Source of the DNA: Azospirillum sp. TSH100
GTDB lineage: Bacteria; Pseudomonadota; Alphaproteobacteria; Azospirillales; Azospirillaceae
Length of the DNA stretch: 64,000 bases
Assembly: GCF_004923295.1 (NCBI RefSeq)
Contig: NZ_CP039634.1
Coordinates: 1,578,001 to 1,642,000 of the forward strand
Reading direction: 5' to 3'
Below the pieces are notes generated by a model, which was given only the letters and a program-made list of their open reading frames with translations, was not told the DNA's origin and searched no databases. This document shows, piece by piece, positions 42,810 to 51,941 of the stretch (the stretch's first letter is position 1; every line of letters begins with the position of its first letter). The position numbers and the translations under genes were made by a program.

Positions 42810-43627
42810 GTCGCATCTCCTCGAATGGTGGGGGTGGCGCCGAATCCGGAACCATGACGTCTGGGCACAAAAAAACCTCCCGCAGGGGGGAGGCTCGACC
42901 GGTCGCATGGATGTGCGCTGATGAGTGCTTCGCCGGGGGCTGCGGCCGTGCGCCGTGCTGTCTCTATACATGCCGGATCCGGACATGCCGGTGCGGGCCG
43001 ACGGGGAAGGTGCTCTGTGGGCGAAGCAAGGTGCAAGAGAACCTCGTCGTCGTTGGAAGCCACGCAACCTGACTGTACCGGTCATAACGCGGCGCGTCAG
43101 GCAAAATTGCGGCCGACGCAAAATATTCATACCAGATGTGGTGTGGGTGCCGCAGGAATGCCGCCGGAACGGGCTCGGTAACCCTTTCCGCCGAGCCGGA
43201 CCGGTCGCCGGATTAGCCTTCCGGCTGAGGCGTCCGAAAGGCTTTGCCGCTGCCGCGGGCTTTCATTACTATGGACGGCCACGGGGGAAATCGAACGTCA
43301 TGATGCAACCCAGGCCTGTCCTTTCGAGGGGTGGGCCGCGATCTCAGGTCGTCGTTTCCGACGATGGCCGGGGAGGTTGCTTGCCGGAGGGCGGGCGGCG
43401 GCATGGTGTCGGGCGGCGCAGCTTGCGGCGGGGCTTCCGGCAAGGCTGGCGATTGTCACCCCCATGGGCGGGGAAACTCTTGAATCCGACCGGTGTGGAC
43501 GGCTAGAAGGCGCTGATTGGCTGGCTCGATGCCGGGGCTGCGCAACGGCGGTTCCTGAGGCGGAACCGGGAAAACGGGCGGACCGGATGCACGGCACGGG
43601 GCGGCAGGAACGAACGGGAAGGCTACG
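42810..43627. other. Large gene-free region (818 bp) between phoH and minC
   Basis: Contains a minus-strand terminator-like hairpin at 42869-42893, ahead of phoH. A hairpin GGCTCGG / CCGAGCC lies near 43172-43197. Several overlapping open frames are present in both strands (for example a plus-strand frame of 193 codons from 42925) but they lack ribosome sites and domain-like sequence. The minus-strand stretch ending at the terminator could be a small RNA. Confidence 0.5.
42869..42893 (-). terminator. Intrinsic terminator for an unassigned minus-strand transcript
   Basis: Read on the minus strand: CCTCCC, loop of six bases, GGGAGG, then seven T residues. It ends about 60 bases before the phoH start codon and so terminates something transcribed from further upstream, either an attenuated phoH leader or a small RNA. 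Confidence 0.6.
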
Positions 43628-44395
43628 GTGAGCAGCGCCAGTCAGGTCGCCGAACGGGATGTGCCGTTCCAGTTGCGTGGCAACTCCTTCACCATGATGG
43701 TGCTGAAGGTTTTCGCCCCGACATCGCCGGATTTCTTCACCCAGCTGTCCGTCAAGGTGCGCCAGGCGCCCAACTTCTTCCGCAACGCGCCGGTCGTGCT
43801 GGACTTCGACGATCTGCCGGAGAGCATCGTCTTCGATCTGGCTGCCTTCGTGGCGCAGGTGCAGGCGCTGCATCTGCTGCCGGTCGGCTTCCAGGGCGGG
43901 CCGCAGCCGGTGCGCGAGGCAGCGGCGGCCGTCGGGCTGACGCCGATGCCGTCGGGCCGCGCCGCCAAGCTGGAAGAGGTGGTCAAGGCCCCCGACCCGC
44001 GTCAGCAGGATCAGCAGACCCCGATCCCGGCGCCGCAGGTGCTGATCGAGGTCGTCCACCGCCCCGCCGTGGTGGTCACCGAGCCGGTGCGCTCCGGCAT
44101 GCGGGTCTATGCCGAGAAGACCGACCTGATCGTCACCAGCTCCGTCTCTCCGGGTGCGGAGCTGCTGGCCGACGGCAACATCCATGTCTATGGCGCGCTG
44201 CGCGGCCGGGCGCTGGCCGGTTTCTCCGGTGACGCCAACGCCCGCATCTTCTGCCACAGTCTGGAGGCGGAGGTGCTGTCGGTCGCAGGCAATTATCGCG
44301 TCAGCGAAGACATCGGCAGTGACTTTTATAAGAAAGCCGTGCAGGTTTTCCTGCGTGACGGCGTTCTCAGCATGGACCTGCTGAAGACCGCCTGA
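43628..44395 (+). CDS. minC: Septum site-determining protein MinC, 255 aa
   Basis: Inhibitor of FtsZ ring formation. The N-terminal FtsZ-binding domain (residues ~8-100, FQLRGNSFTMMVLKVF...) is joined by a Pro/Gln linker to the C-terminal beta-helix domain (RSGMRVYAEKTDLIV, GAELLADGNIHVYGALRGRALAG), the MinD-binding and dimerisation part. The GTG start follows GGGAAGGC. It is first in a minCDE operon, 94 bases before minD. Confidence 0.93.
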   Translation: MSSASQVAERDVPFQLRGNSFTMMVLKVFAPTSPDFFTQLSVKVRQAPNFFRNAPVVLDFDDLPESIVFDLAAFVAQVQALHLLPVGFQGGPQPVREAAAAVGLTPMPSGRAAKLEEVVKAPDPRQQDQQTPIPAPQVLIEVVHRPAVVVTEPVRSGMRVYAEKTDLIVTSSVSPGAELLADGNIHVYGALRGRALAGFSGDANARIFCHSLEAEVLSVAGNYRVSEDIGSDFYKKAVQVFLRDGVLSMDLLKTA

Positions 44396-44489
44396 AGGCT
44401 GTAGCGACGGAATCTTGTCTGAAGACGGCAATCTTCGGATGGTGTTTGGTACCGGTGACGGCAACTTTGGGATTATGGGAGAGGCTCCG

Positions 44490-45305
44490 TTGAGCAAGAT
44501 CATCGTCATGACCTCCGGCAAGGGCGGTGTCGGCAAGACGACCTCGTCCGCGGCCTTCGCAACCGGGCTGGCGCTTCGCGGCTTCAAGACGGTCGTCATC
44601 GATTTCGACGTTGGCCTGCGCAACCTGGATCTTGTGATGGGTTGCGAACGCCGGGTGGTCTTCGACTTCATCAACGTCATCAACGGCGAAGCGAAGCTGA
44701 ACCAGGCGCTGATCAAGGACAAGCGGATCGAGAACCTCTACATCCTCCCGACCTCGCAGACGCGCGACAAGGACGCGCTGACCCGCGAGGGGGTGGAGAA
44801 GGTGCTGAACGAACTGTCGAAGGACTTCGACTACATCCTGTGCGACAGCCCGGCCGGCATCGAGCGTGGCGCCCTGATGTCGCTCTATTTTGCCGACCAC
44901 GCGATCATCGTCACCAACCCGGAAGTCTCGTCGGTGCGCGACAGCGACCGCATCCTGGGCGTGCTGAACTCGCGCTCCCGCCGGGCCGAGCAGGGGCTTG
45001 AGCCGGTGACCCAGCAGCTGCTGCTGACCCGCTACGACCCCGAGCGCGTCGAGAAGGGCGAGATGCTGAAGGTCGACGACGTGCTGGAGATCCTGGCGAT
45101 TCCGCTGCTCGGCGTCATCCCGGAAAGCCAGGCGGTGCTGCGCGCCTCCAACGTCGGCATGCCGGTGATCCTGGACGAGGTGTCGAACGCCGGTCTGGCC
45201 TATTCGGACGCGGTCGGCCGCTTCCTGGGCGAGGACATCGAGCACCGCTTCGTCACCCCCCAGAAGAAGGGCCTGTTCAGCCGGCTCCTGCGGAGGAGCG
45301 CATGA
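44490..45305 (+). CDS. minD: Septum site-determining ATPase MinD, 271 aa
   Basis: Membrane-binding ATPase that recruits MinC and oscillates with MinE. Deviant Walker A is SGKGGVGKTTSSA at residues ~10-22, with switch segments VVIDFDVGLRNLD and YILCDSPAGIE. The C-terminal amphipathic membrane-targeting helix is in KKGLFSRLLRRSA. The start is a TTG at 44490 with GAGAGG five bases before it, which gives the normal MinD N terminus SKIIVMTSGKGG. Upstream in-frame ATG/TTG codons (44475, 44415) would add residues not typical of MinD. Confidence 0.94.
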   Translation: MSKIIVMTSGKGGVGKTTSSAAFATGLALRGFKTVVIDFDVGLRNLDLVMGCERRVVFDFINVINGEAKLNQALIKDKRIENLYILPTSQTRDKDALTREGVEKVLNELSKDFDYILCDSPAGIERGALMSLYFADHAIIVTNPEVSSVRDSDRILGVLNSRSRRAEQGLEPVTQQLLLTRYDPERVEKGEMLKVDDVLEILAIPLLGVIPESQAVLRASNVGMPVILDEVSNAGLAYSDAVGRFLGEDIEHRFVTPQKKGLFSRLLRRSA

Positions 45306-45670
45306 GCATCTTCAACTTCTTCCGCGCGGCACCCCGCGCGTCGGCCGTCCAGGCCAAGGAGCGTCTGCAGATCGTCATGGCGCACGAGCGTGCCGGGCGC
45401 AGCGGTCCCGACTATCTGCCGATGCTCCAGCAGGAACTGCTGGCGGTCATCGCCAAATACGTCAACATCGACGAGAACAAGGTCGAGGTGAAGCTCGACC
45501 GCGGCGGCGACTGCTCGACGCTGGAGGTCAATATCGAACTGCCGGCGCGCGAGCAGGCCAAGGCTGCCGCGGCGGCCAAGGCGGCGGAAAAGCCGGCCGG
45601 CAACGATGATGCCGCGGCCAAGCGCCCGGCCGGTGGCGCCGTCGGCAATGCCGGCAAGAAGCGCATCTGA
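45302..45670 (+). CDS. minE: Cell division topological specificity factor MinE, 122 aa
   Basis: Stimulates MinD ATPase and drives pole-to-pole oscillation. The N-terminal anti-MinCD segment ASAVQAKERLQIVMAHERA is normal, and the topological domain continues with DYLPMLQQELLAVIAKYVNID. It overlaps the minD stop (ATGA). Standard MinE is about 90 residues. Here about 30 extra residues (Ala/Lys-rich, AKAAAAAKAAEKPAG) form a low-complexity tail. Confidence 0.93.
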   Translation: MSIFNFFRAAPRASAVQAKERLQIVMAHERAGRSGPDYLPMLQQELLAVIAKYVNIDENKVEVKLDRGGDCSTLEVNIELPAREQAKAAAAAKAAEKPAGNDDAAAKRPAGGAVGNAGKKRI

Positions 45671-45694
45671 TCCGACGTGTCGTCCGACCAGACG

Positions 45695-45731
45695 AAATCC
45701 CTCCGGAGCCGCCGTGCCCGGGGGGATTTTT
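45695..45731 (+). terminator. Intrinsic terminator of minCDE
   Basis: Twelve-base stem AAATCCCTCCGG / CCGGGGGGATTT with one G-U pair and an 11-base loop, ending in a run of T residues. It begins 25 bases after the minE stop. Confidence 0.8.
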
Positions 45732-45953
45732 CGTTCCGGGCCAGCCATTTCCCGCCGGGTATTCGGGATGCGGCATCGGACATAGGCCGTCCCTGATCCT
45801 CCGTCCGGGTTTACGGCCGGGCGGGGACGGGGTATCAACAGAGATACGCCGCACGAAAGCCCAATGGCTCCAAGGGCCTGTTCTGAAAGGCCTGTCTTTC
45901 ACGGAGTGTCTGGGGTGACGGTCGCGGACCGACAACGGGACAAGAGGGTGCCG

Positions 45954-47351
45954 ATGTTCCTCGATTGCTCGTCGCTGATCGCCGAGAACCCGCCGCGGCC
46001 GTCGAACGGGATTGCGGTCACGGACGTCGACGGCGACGGCGCCTTCGAGCTGGTCGTGGCCGGCTACCGAACCGCCAACCTCGTCCTGAAATGGGTCGAC
46101 GGCCGTCTGGTCGATGTCGCCAACCCGCTCCTCGCCGATCCTGCCGGCCCGGCGCTGGGGCTGGCCGCCGCCGACATCGACGGCGACGGGCGGGAGGAGC
46201 TTTACATCGTCAATTCCGACCGCGCCACCGGCACCAAGGATATGGCCGACCGGCTGTTCGCCTGTTTCGGCAAGCACTGGATCGACCTGTTCGCGCAGGC
46301 GGAGAATGCCGGGGCGGCCAACCACACGGTGGCCGGCGCGGTGGCGGCGATCGACCGTTGGGGCCATGGCCGCTACGGCTTCCTGGTGGCGACCGATGGC
46401 GGGCCCTTGCGCCTGTACGAACTGACCCGCCGCGGCCGGCTGGAGGATGGCGCGGAGGAGGCCGGGCTCGACTCCATCGGTGCGGCGCGCGGCGTCACCG
46501 CCCTGCCCATCGTGTCCGACCATATGGATGTGGTGACGGTCAACGACGGCGGCCCCAACCAGCTGTTCCGCAACCTGGGCGACGGCAATTTCGAGGAGAT
46601 CGCCGAGGAGCGCGGCATCGCCGACTCGCGCCCGTCCGGACGGGCGGTGGTGGCGCTGGACGTCGATGGTGATGGCCTGTTCGATCTGGTGGTCGGCACC
46701 TGGGATGGGGCGCAGCGGCTGTTCCACCAGCGCATGGGCGGCGCCTTCGTCGAATCGGCCGACGCCGATCTGTCGATGCCCGGCCGCATTTTCACCGTCG
46801 TTGCCGCCGATTTCGACAATGACGGTTATGAGGAGCTGTTCTTCCACGCCCATGGCGAGCCCAACCGCCTGTTCGGCTGGCGGAACGACCAGTGGCAGGA
46901 GCTGGAGTTGGGCGACGCGGCGGAGCCGAAGGGGTTCGGCACCGGGGCCGTCGCCGCGGACATCGACGGCGACGGCCGTCTGGAACTGGTGCTGGCGCAT
47001 GGCGCTTCACACGGCAACAGCCATGGCGCCGCCGACGGTGCGGCCCAGCCGCTGTCGGTCTATCGGCCGGCGGCCACCAACAACGGCTGGCTGCGCGTGC
47101 AGCCGCTGACCCCCTTCGGTGCTCCGGCCCGTGGTGCCGTGGTCATCCTGATCGCCGGCGGGCGGCGCCAGCGCCGGGCGGTCTCCGCCGGGTCCGGCTA
47201 TCTCTGCCAGGGCGAGCCGGTCGCCCATTTCGGTCTCGGCGCGTTGCACGAGGTCGAGCAGGTCGAGGTGCGCTGGCCCGACGGCACCGTGGTCACGGTG
47301 GACAACCCGCCGGCCGACCGGCTGTTGACCATCCCCTATCCGCCGGAATAA
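45954..47351 (+). CDS. FG-GAP/VCBS-repeat protein with ASPIC/UnbV domain (CRTAC1-like), 465 aa
   Basis: Beta-propeller-like repeats of the FG-GAP/VCBS type, each with a Ca-binding DxDGDG motif: VTDVDGDGAFELVV, AADIDGDGREELYI, ALDVDGDGLFDLVV, AADFDNDGYEELFF and AADIDGDGRLELVL. The C-terminal ~100 residues are the ASPIC/UnbV domain (FGAPARGAVVILIAGGRRQ, then VEVRWPDGTVVTV). No signal peptide is visible at the chosen ATG (45954, with AGAGGG before it). The frame is open from 45864. The function is unknown; similar proteins are usually secreted, so this cytosolic form is a little odd. Confidence 0.75.
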   Translation: MFLDCSSLIAENPPRPSNGIAVTDVDGDGAFELVVAGYRTANLVLKWVDGRLVDVANPLLADPAGPALGLAAADIDGDGREELYIVNSDRATGTKDMADRLFACFGKHWIDLFAQAENAGAANHTVAGAVAAIDRWGHGRYGFLVATDGGPLRLYELTRRGRLEDGAEEAGLDSIGAARGVTALPIVSDHMDVVTVNDGGPNQLFRNLGDGNFEEIAEERGIADSRPSGRAVVALDVDGDGLFDLVVGTWDGAQRLFHQRMGGAFVESADADLSMPGRIFTVVAADFDNDGYEELFFHAHGEPNRLFGWRNDQWQELELGDAAEPKGFGTGAVAADIDGDGRLELVLAHGASHGNSHGAADGAAQPLSVYRPAATNNGWLRVQPLTPFGAPARGAVVILIAGGRRQRRAVSAGSGYLCQGEPVAHFGLGALHEVEQVEVRWPDGTVVTVDNPPADRLLTIPYPPE

Positions 47352-47607
47352 TCCGTCCTCAGCCGAACGGATGATGGCCACCCAAATATTTCGGCCTCGC
47401 AATGGGTAGGGCCTTTCCTGTCGCCTTCCGTCACATTACAGTGCATTTCGTTGCGGCTCCCGCGGTGCGGGATATCGCGCGGCATGTCGATCCGGACATA
47501 TTCCGTTACCGCCGCCGCGTTTCGCCGCTGTCGTTTTGCCGCTGTCGGGCGCTTGAGGCGGGCGCTTGAGACCGCGCGGGTTCGGGAAGCGGGAGACCGG
47601 AAGGCAC

Positions 47608-48132
47608 ATGGCACGACGCGACGTTCCCCTGACGGGGGTGGAACGCTTCTTCGATCCGGATGAAGTCATCGTTTCCAAGACCGACCTGAAGGGGCGGATC
47701 ACCTACGCGAACCGGGTGTTCCAGCGGGTGGCCGGCTATGGCGAGGCCGACCTGATGGGCGCCCCCCATTCCATCGTCCGTCATCCCGACATGCCGCGCT
47801 GCGTGTTCAAGCTGCTGTGGGACACGCTGGCGGCCGGGCAGGAGATCTTCGCCTATGTGGTCAACCGGGCCCGCAACGGCGACCATTACTGGGTCTTCGC
47901 CCATGTCACGCCGAGCTTCGACGCCGCCGGACGGGTGATCGGCTACCATTCCTCCCGCCGGGTGCCGGAACGGTCGGCCCTGGACAAGGTCATCCCGCTC
48001 TACCGCCAGCTTCTGGACATCGAGAACAGCCACGCCGACCGCAAGCAGGGGATGGAGGCGGGTTTCGCCGCCGTCCTCGCGCTGCTGGCGGAGAAGGGGA
48101 TCGGGTATGACGAATTCGTCTTCTCCCTTTAA
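47608..48132 (+). CDS. Soluble PAS protein of Aer type (split Aer sensor), 174 aa
   Basis: A single PAS domain with the Aer signature: [19 protein letters not shown], then [21 protein letters not shown], then [17 protein letters not shown]. In Aer this domain binds FAD and senses redox or electron-transport state. About 50 residues follow ([19 protein letters not shown] and VFSL at the end). The protein has no membrane helix, HAMP or signalling domain. Its ATG is after GGAAGG. Its end overlaps the following receptor gene by 26 bases, so the two probably act as a split Aer. Confidence 0.83.
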   Translation: MARRDVPLTGVERFFDPDEVIVSKTDLKGRITYANRVFQRVAGYGEADLMGAPHSIVRHPDMPRCVFKLLWDTLAAGQEIFAYVVNRARNGDHYWVFAHVTPSFDAAGRVIGYHSSRRVPERSALDKVIPLYRQLLDIENSHADRKQGMEAGFAAVLALLAEKGIGYDEFVFSL

Positions 48133-49432
48133 GTCTTCCCTGGCGCAGGCCGGCGGACTGGCCCTGCTGGGCGGCGTGGCGCTGGCGGTGCTGCCGGTCG
48201 TCGATCTGCTGGGCCTGGGCGGGGTTGCGTTGCGGGTCGGGTTGGCCGTCGCCGGACTGGCGGCCCTGGCCGGGGCGCTGGTCTCCCTGCGCCGCGTCGG
48301 CGCGGTGGTCGATCAGCTGACCCGGGTGAACCGGGCCATCGCCGCCGGCGATTTCGAGGCGCGCGTGATCGGCATCCGCGAGGGCGGGGCGCTGGGCGAG
48401 CTGATGCACGCCACCAACGACGCCATCGACCGCACCGACGCCTTCGTGCGCGAGGCGACCGCCTCCATGCACAGTGTGTCGGAACACAAATATTTCCGCC
48501 GCATCATGCTGCGCGGCATGCAGGGCGGCTTCCTGCACGCCAGCCGCACCATCAATGCGGCGACGGAGAGCATCTCGCAGAAGGTGGCGGGTTTCGCCGG
48601 GGTGACCCGGCGCTTCGAGGGACAGATCCAGAGCGTGTGCAGCGAGGTGGCCGACACCGCCCACCGGCTGGAGGTCTCCGCCCGCACCATGGAGACTGAC
48701 GCGACCCAGGCCACCGGCAAGGCGTCGTCGGTCGCCGCGTCCGCCGCCCAGACCGGCAGCAATGTCGGCAGCGTCGCCGCCGCGACCGAGGAACTGTCCG
48801 CCTCCATCGCCGAGATCGCCCGCCAGATCGGCGATGTCGCCCGTGTTGCCGAGACCGCGGCCGGCGAGGCCGAACGTTCCAATGCCCTGGTTGGCACCCT
48901 GTCCGGTGCCGCACGCACGGTGGGCGATGTCGTCACCCTGATCAACGACATCGCCAGCCAGACCAACCTTCTGGCGCTGAACGCCACCATCGAGGCGGCC
49001 CGCGCCGGCGAGGCGGGGAAAGGCTTCGCCGTCGTGGCGCAGGAGGTCAAGCGGTTGGCCGACCAGACCGCCAAGGCCACCGGCGACATCGCGGCGCAGA
49101 TCGCCGGTATCCAGTCCTCCACCGACGAGGCGGTGACTTCCATCGTCGGCATCGGCCGCACCATCCAGTCGATCAACCAGATCGCCGCCGGCATCAGCGC
49201 CGGGATCGAGCAGCAGGGGTCGGCGGTGCGCGAGATCGTCGTGAACATGGAACAGGCCGCCGCCGGCACCCGGGCGGTGTCCGACGACATCCGTGACGTC
49301 ACCGACGCTGCCGACCGCACCAGCGGCACCGCGCACGAGGTGTTCGCCGCCTCCGAACGCATGGCCGCCGAAGCGGACCGCCTGACCCGTGAGGTCCAGC
49401 ACTTCCTCGAAGAGATGCACCGCGTCGCCTGA
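48107..49432 (+). CDS. Methyl-accepting chemotaxis protein without periplasmic sensor, 441 aa
   Basis: Two adjacent membrane segments at residues ~13-60 ([20 protein letters not shown], then [18 protein letters not shown]) leave no room for a periplasmic domain. HAMP-like sequence ([21 protein letters not shown]), then a long coiled coil and the signalling tip [20 protein letters not shown] follow. The ATG at 48107 overlaps the PAS gene, which strongly suggests that the PAS protein supplies the input. The middle, from residue ~95 to ~155, has an extra helical segment. Confidence 0.88.
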   Translation: MTNSSSPFKSSLAQAGGLALLGGVALAVLPVVDLLGLGGVALRVGLAVAGLAALAGALVSLRRVGAVVDQLTRVNRAIAAGDFEARVIGIREGGALGELMHATNDAIDRTDAFVREATASMHSVSEHKYFRRIMLRGMQGGFLHASRTINAATESISQKVAGFAGVTRRFEGQIQSVCSEVADTAHRLEVSARTMETDATQATGKASSVAASAAQTGSNVGSVAAATEELSASIAEIARQIGDVARVAETAAGEAERSNALVGTLSGAARTVGDVVTLINDIASQTNLLALNATIEAARAGEAGKGFAVVAQEVKRLADQTAKATGDIAAQIAGIQSSTDEAVTSIVGIGRTIQSINQIAAGISAGIEQQGSAVREIVVNMEQAAAGTRAVSDDIRDVTDAADRTSGTAHEVFAASERMAAEADRLTREVQHFLEEMHRVA

Positions 49433-49810
49433 CGGTGGTTCGCCGGTGCGGAGAGGCGCCTTGCATCAACTGCCCGGCGAATGTGCACAGGATGTGGATG
49501 GGATTTTTGCAATGCGGAAGCGATCTGACGCGCGGCGCCGCAGATAAGAATTTTTATTGCGAATTCGTGGCGAATTCATGTTACGTGTCGGCAACAAGAC
49601 TGCCGCGCTGATGGCAAGTCTGCAACCGGTTGAGCAACCCGACGCCAGTATGCCTGCTGTTTCAGCAGCTTAACCGTAGACCACCCCCCATTGGCCGGGC
49701 TTCGGCATTCCGCCCGCGGCCAAGTGCCGCGGAAACCGGGCGGGCGGGTGGTTCACGGAGCGCCTGCGACCGTTGGCACGGCTTTTGATTTGGAGGACGC
49801 AGGGACGGTC
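49433..49810. other. Gene-free region (378 bp) before the soluble chemoreceptor-like gene
   Basis: An AT-rich patch at about 49540-49585 contains the direct repeat GCGAATTC twice, 14 bases apart. A small inverted repeat CTGCTG / CAGCAG lies near 49654-49668. No clear promoter or RNA gene. Confidence 0.4.
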
Positions 49811-50857
49811 ATGACGGGGGACAAGACGATGAGCATGGCAGGCACCGATCTGTTCGAGCTGTCGCGGGGCGTGCTGGATGTTGCCTCGAAAAAGGTGTCC
49901 TTGATCGAGGACATCACCCGGCGCACCAAGATGCTGGCCATGAACGCCCTGATCGAGGCGGCGCGGGCCGGCGATGCCGGGCGCGGCTTCGCCGTCGTCG
50001 CCAACGAGGTTTCGGAGATCTCGACCCAGGTCAACAGCATCACCAAGGAACTGCGGTCGGAGATCGTCGCCCGCGTCGACCACCTGACCACCACCGGCAG
50101 CGCCATGGTGCAGGAGATGCACGGCAAGCGGCTGGCCGACCTGTCGCTCAACATGATCGAGATCATCGACCGCAACCTGTATGAACGCTCCTGCGATGTG
50201 CGCTGGTGGGCGACCGACAGCGCGGTGGTCGATTGCGCCGCCGACCCGACCGAGGAGGCGCGCCGCCATGCCTCGCGCCGGCTGGGCGTGATCCTGGAAT
50301 CCTACACCGTCTATCTCGACCTCTGGATCGCCGACCGCAACGGCACCGTCATCGCCAACGGCCGGCCCGACCGCTATCCCGGTGCCCGCGGCGCCAACGT
50401 GTCGGACGAGCCGTGGTTCCGGCAGGCGTTGGCGACCCGCAACGGCGGAGAGTTCACCGTCGGCGACGTCGCCCGCAACCGCAGCCTGGACGACCGTGTC
50501 GTCGCCACCTATGCCACGGCCATACGCCGCGACGGCGAAGCGGATGGCGATGCCATCGGCGTGCTCGGCATTTTCTTCGACTGGGAGCCGCAGGCCGCCG
50601 CCGTGGTCGAGGGCGTGCGGCTGGAGGCCGGCGAGCGCGAGAAGTCGCGCTGCCTGCTGCTCGATGCCCGTCACCGGGTCATCGCCTCGTCCGACGGTCG
50701 CGGTCTGCTGACGGAGACGGTGCCGTTGCGCCGCAATGCCGGTACCATGGGCCATTATATCGACGACAAGGACCGTCTCGTCGGCTATGCCCTGACGCCC
50801 GGCTATGAGACCTACAAGGGGCTGGGGTGGTACGGGGTCATCATCCAGGAGCGGTGA
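49811..50857 (+). CDS. Inverted-architecture soluble protein: short MCP signalling tip then Cache-like domain, 348 aa
   Basis: Residues ~25-85 match the receptor signalling tip (TKMLAMNALIEAARAGDAGR, then GFAVVANEVSEIS). From ~110 onward comes a Cache-like sensor: NLYERSCDVRWWATDSAVVDC, YLDLWIADRNGTVIANGRPD, FRQALATRNGGEFTVGDVARN, GVLGIFFDWEPQAA, VIASSDGRGLL. No membrane helix or HAMP is visible. This is the reverse of the normal order (sensor first, signal last). The ATG at 49811 has AGGGAC before it; 49829 is an alternative. It may be a cytoplasmic chemoreceptor-like protein that packs with receptor arrays. Confidence 0.78.
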   Translation: MTGDKTMSMAGTDLFELSRGVLDVASKKVSLIEDITRRTKMLAMNALIEAARAGDAGRGFAVVANEVSEISTQVNSITKELRSEIVARVDHLTTTGSAMVQEMHGKRLADLSLNMIEIIDRNLYERSCDVRWWATDSAVVDCAADPTEEARRHASRRLGVILESYTVYLDLWIADRNGTVIANGRPDRYPGARGANVSDEPWFRQALATRNGGEFTVGDVARNRSLDDRVVATYATAIRRDGEADGDAIGVLGIFFDWEPQAAAVVEGVRLEAGEREKSRCLLLDARHRVIASSDGRGLLTETVPLRRNAGTMGHYIDDKDRLVGYALTPGYETYKGLGWYGVIIQER

Positions 50858-50939
50858 GGCCGCTCTCCGCAAGCCTGTCGCCTTCAGGGACGGGGCCGGG
50901 ATACACTCCCGGCCCTGTTCCGTTTCGGGGTTCCAGAGC

Positions 50940-51932
50940 ATGTCCGCTCAGCAGTTGACCGTCCGCCGGGAGAGTTTCCCCATCCGCGGCGCTTTCCGCA
51001 TCTCACGCGGGGCCAAGACCGAAGCCGCCGTGGTGGTGGCGGAGGTGGCCGACGGCGACCATCGCGGCCGTGGCGAATGCGTGCCCTATGCCCGCTATGG
51101 CGAGAGCGTCGACGGCGTCGTCGCCGCGCTGGAGGCGATGGGCGATGCGGTTGCCGCCGGACTCGATCGCGACTCGTTGGCCCGGCGGATGCCGCCGGGT
51201 GCCGCCCGCAACGCCCTGGATTGCGCCTTGTGGGACTTGGAGGCCAAGCGCTGCGGCGTGCCGGCCTGGACACTTGCCGGGCTGGTCGAGCCGCCAGGGC
51301 CGCTCGTCACCTGTTACACGCTGAGCGTCGACGAGCCGGAGGCGATGGCCGCCGCGGCGCGGGAGCGGGCGCCGCGCCATCCGCTGCTGAAGATGAAGCT
51401 GACAGGGGAGGGCGACCTCGACCGTGTCCGCGCCGTCCGCGCCGCCGCGCCGTCCGCCCGGCTGGTGGTGGACGCCAACGAAGGCTGGACGCTGGACCAG
51501 CTGCATGATTTCGCCCCGGTGCTCGCCGGTCTGGGCGTCGAGATGATCGAGCAGCCGCTGCCCGCCGGCCAGGACGAGGCCTTGCGTGGCGTGAACTGCC
51601 CGGTGCCCTTGGGCGCCGACGAGTCCTGCCATGGGCTGGACTCGCTTGAGCCGCTGCGCGGGCTCTATCGGGTGGTGAACATCAAGCTGGACAAGACCGG
51701 CGGCCTGACCGAGGCGCTGGCGATGAGCCGGGCGGCGCACGCCATGGGCTTCGAGGTGATGGTCGGCTGCATGGTGGCGACGTCGCTGGCAATGGCGCCG
51801 GCGATGCTGGTGGGGCAGGGCGCGCGCTACGTCGACCTGGATGGCCCGCTGCTGTTGGCCCGCGACCGCGAGCCGGGGCTGGTCTATGAGGGTGCGGTGG
51901 TCCAGCCGCCGGTCGCGGCGCTGTGGGGGTAG
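50940..51932 (+). CDS. Dipeptide epimerase (enolase superfamily), 330 aa
   Basis: Likely L-Ala-D/L-Glu epimerase or a related dipeptide epimerase in peptidoglycan recycling. The KxK acid/base motif is in PLLKMKLTG near residue 156, the metal ligands are VVDANEGW, MIEQPLP and GADES, and the second catalytic Lys is in NIKLDKTGG. Length and order fit the family. The dipeptide specificity cannot be read from the sequence. It starts at an ATG 82 bases after the preceding stop with no strong ribosome site. Confidence 0.87.
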   Translation: MSAQQLTVRRESFPIRGAFRISRGAKTEAAVVVAEVADGDHRGRGECVPYARYGESVDGVVAALEAMGDAVAAGLDRDSLARRMPPGAARNALDCALWDLEAKRCGVPAWTLAGLVEPPGPLVTCYTLSVDEPEAMAAAARERAPRHPLLKMKLTGEGDLDRVRAVRAAAPSARLVVDANEGWTLDQLHDFAPVLAGLGVEMIEQPLPAGQDEALRGVNCPVPLGADESCHGLDSLEPLRGLYRVVNIKLDKTGGLTEALAMSRAAHAMGFEVMVGCMVATSLAMAPAMLVGQGARYVDLDGPLLLARDREPGLVYEGAVVQPPVAALWG

Positions 51933-51941
51933 CCGTCTACT

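Noticed and set aside
42925..43506. Plus-strand 193-codon frame between phoH and minC
   Set aside because: No ribosome site and no domain-like sequence; third-position pattern could not be confirmed by eye. Treated as non-coding.
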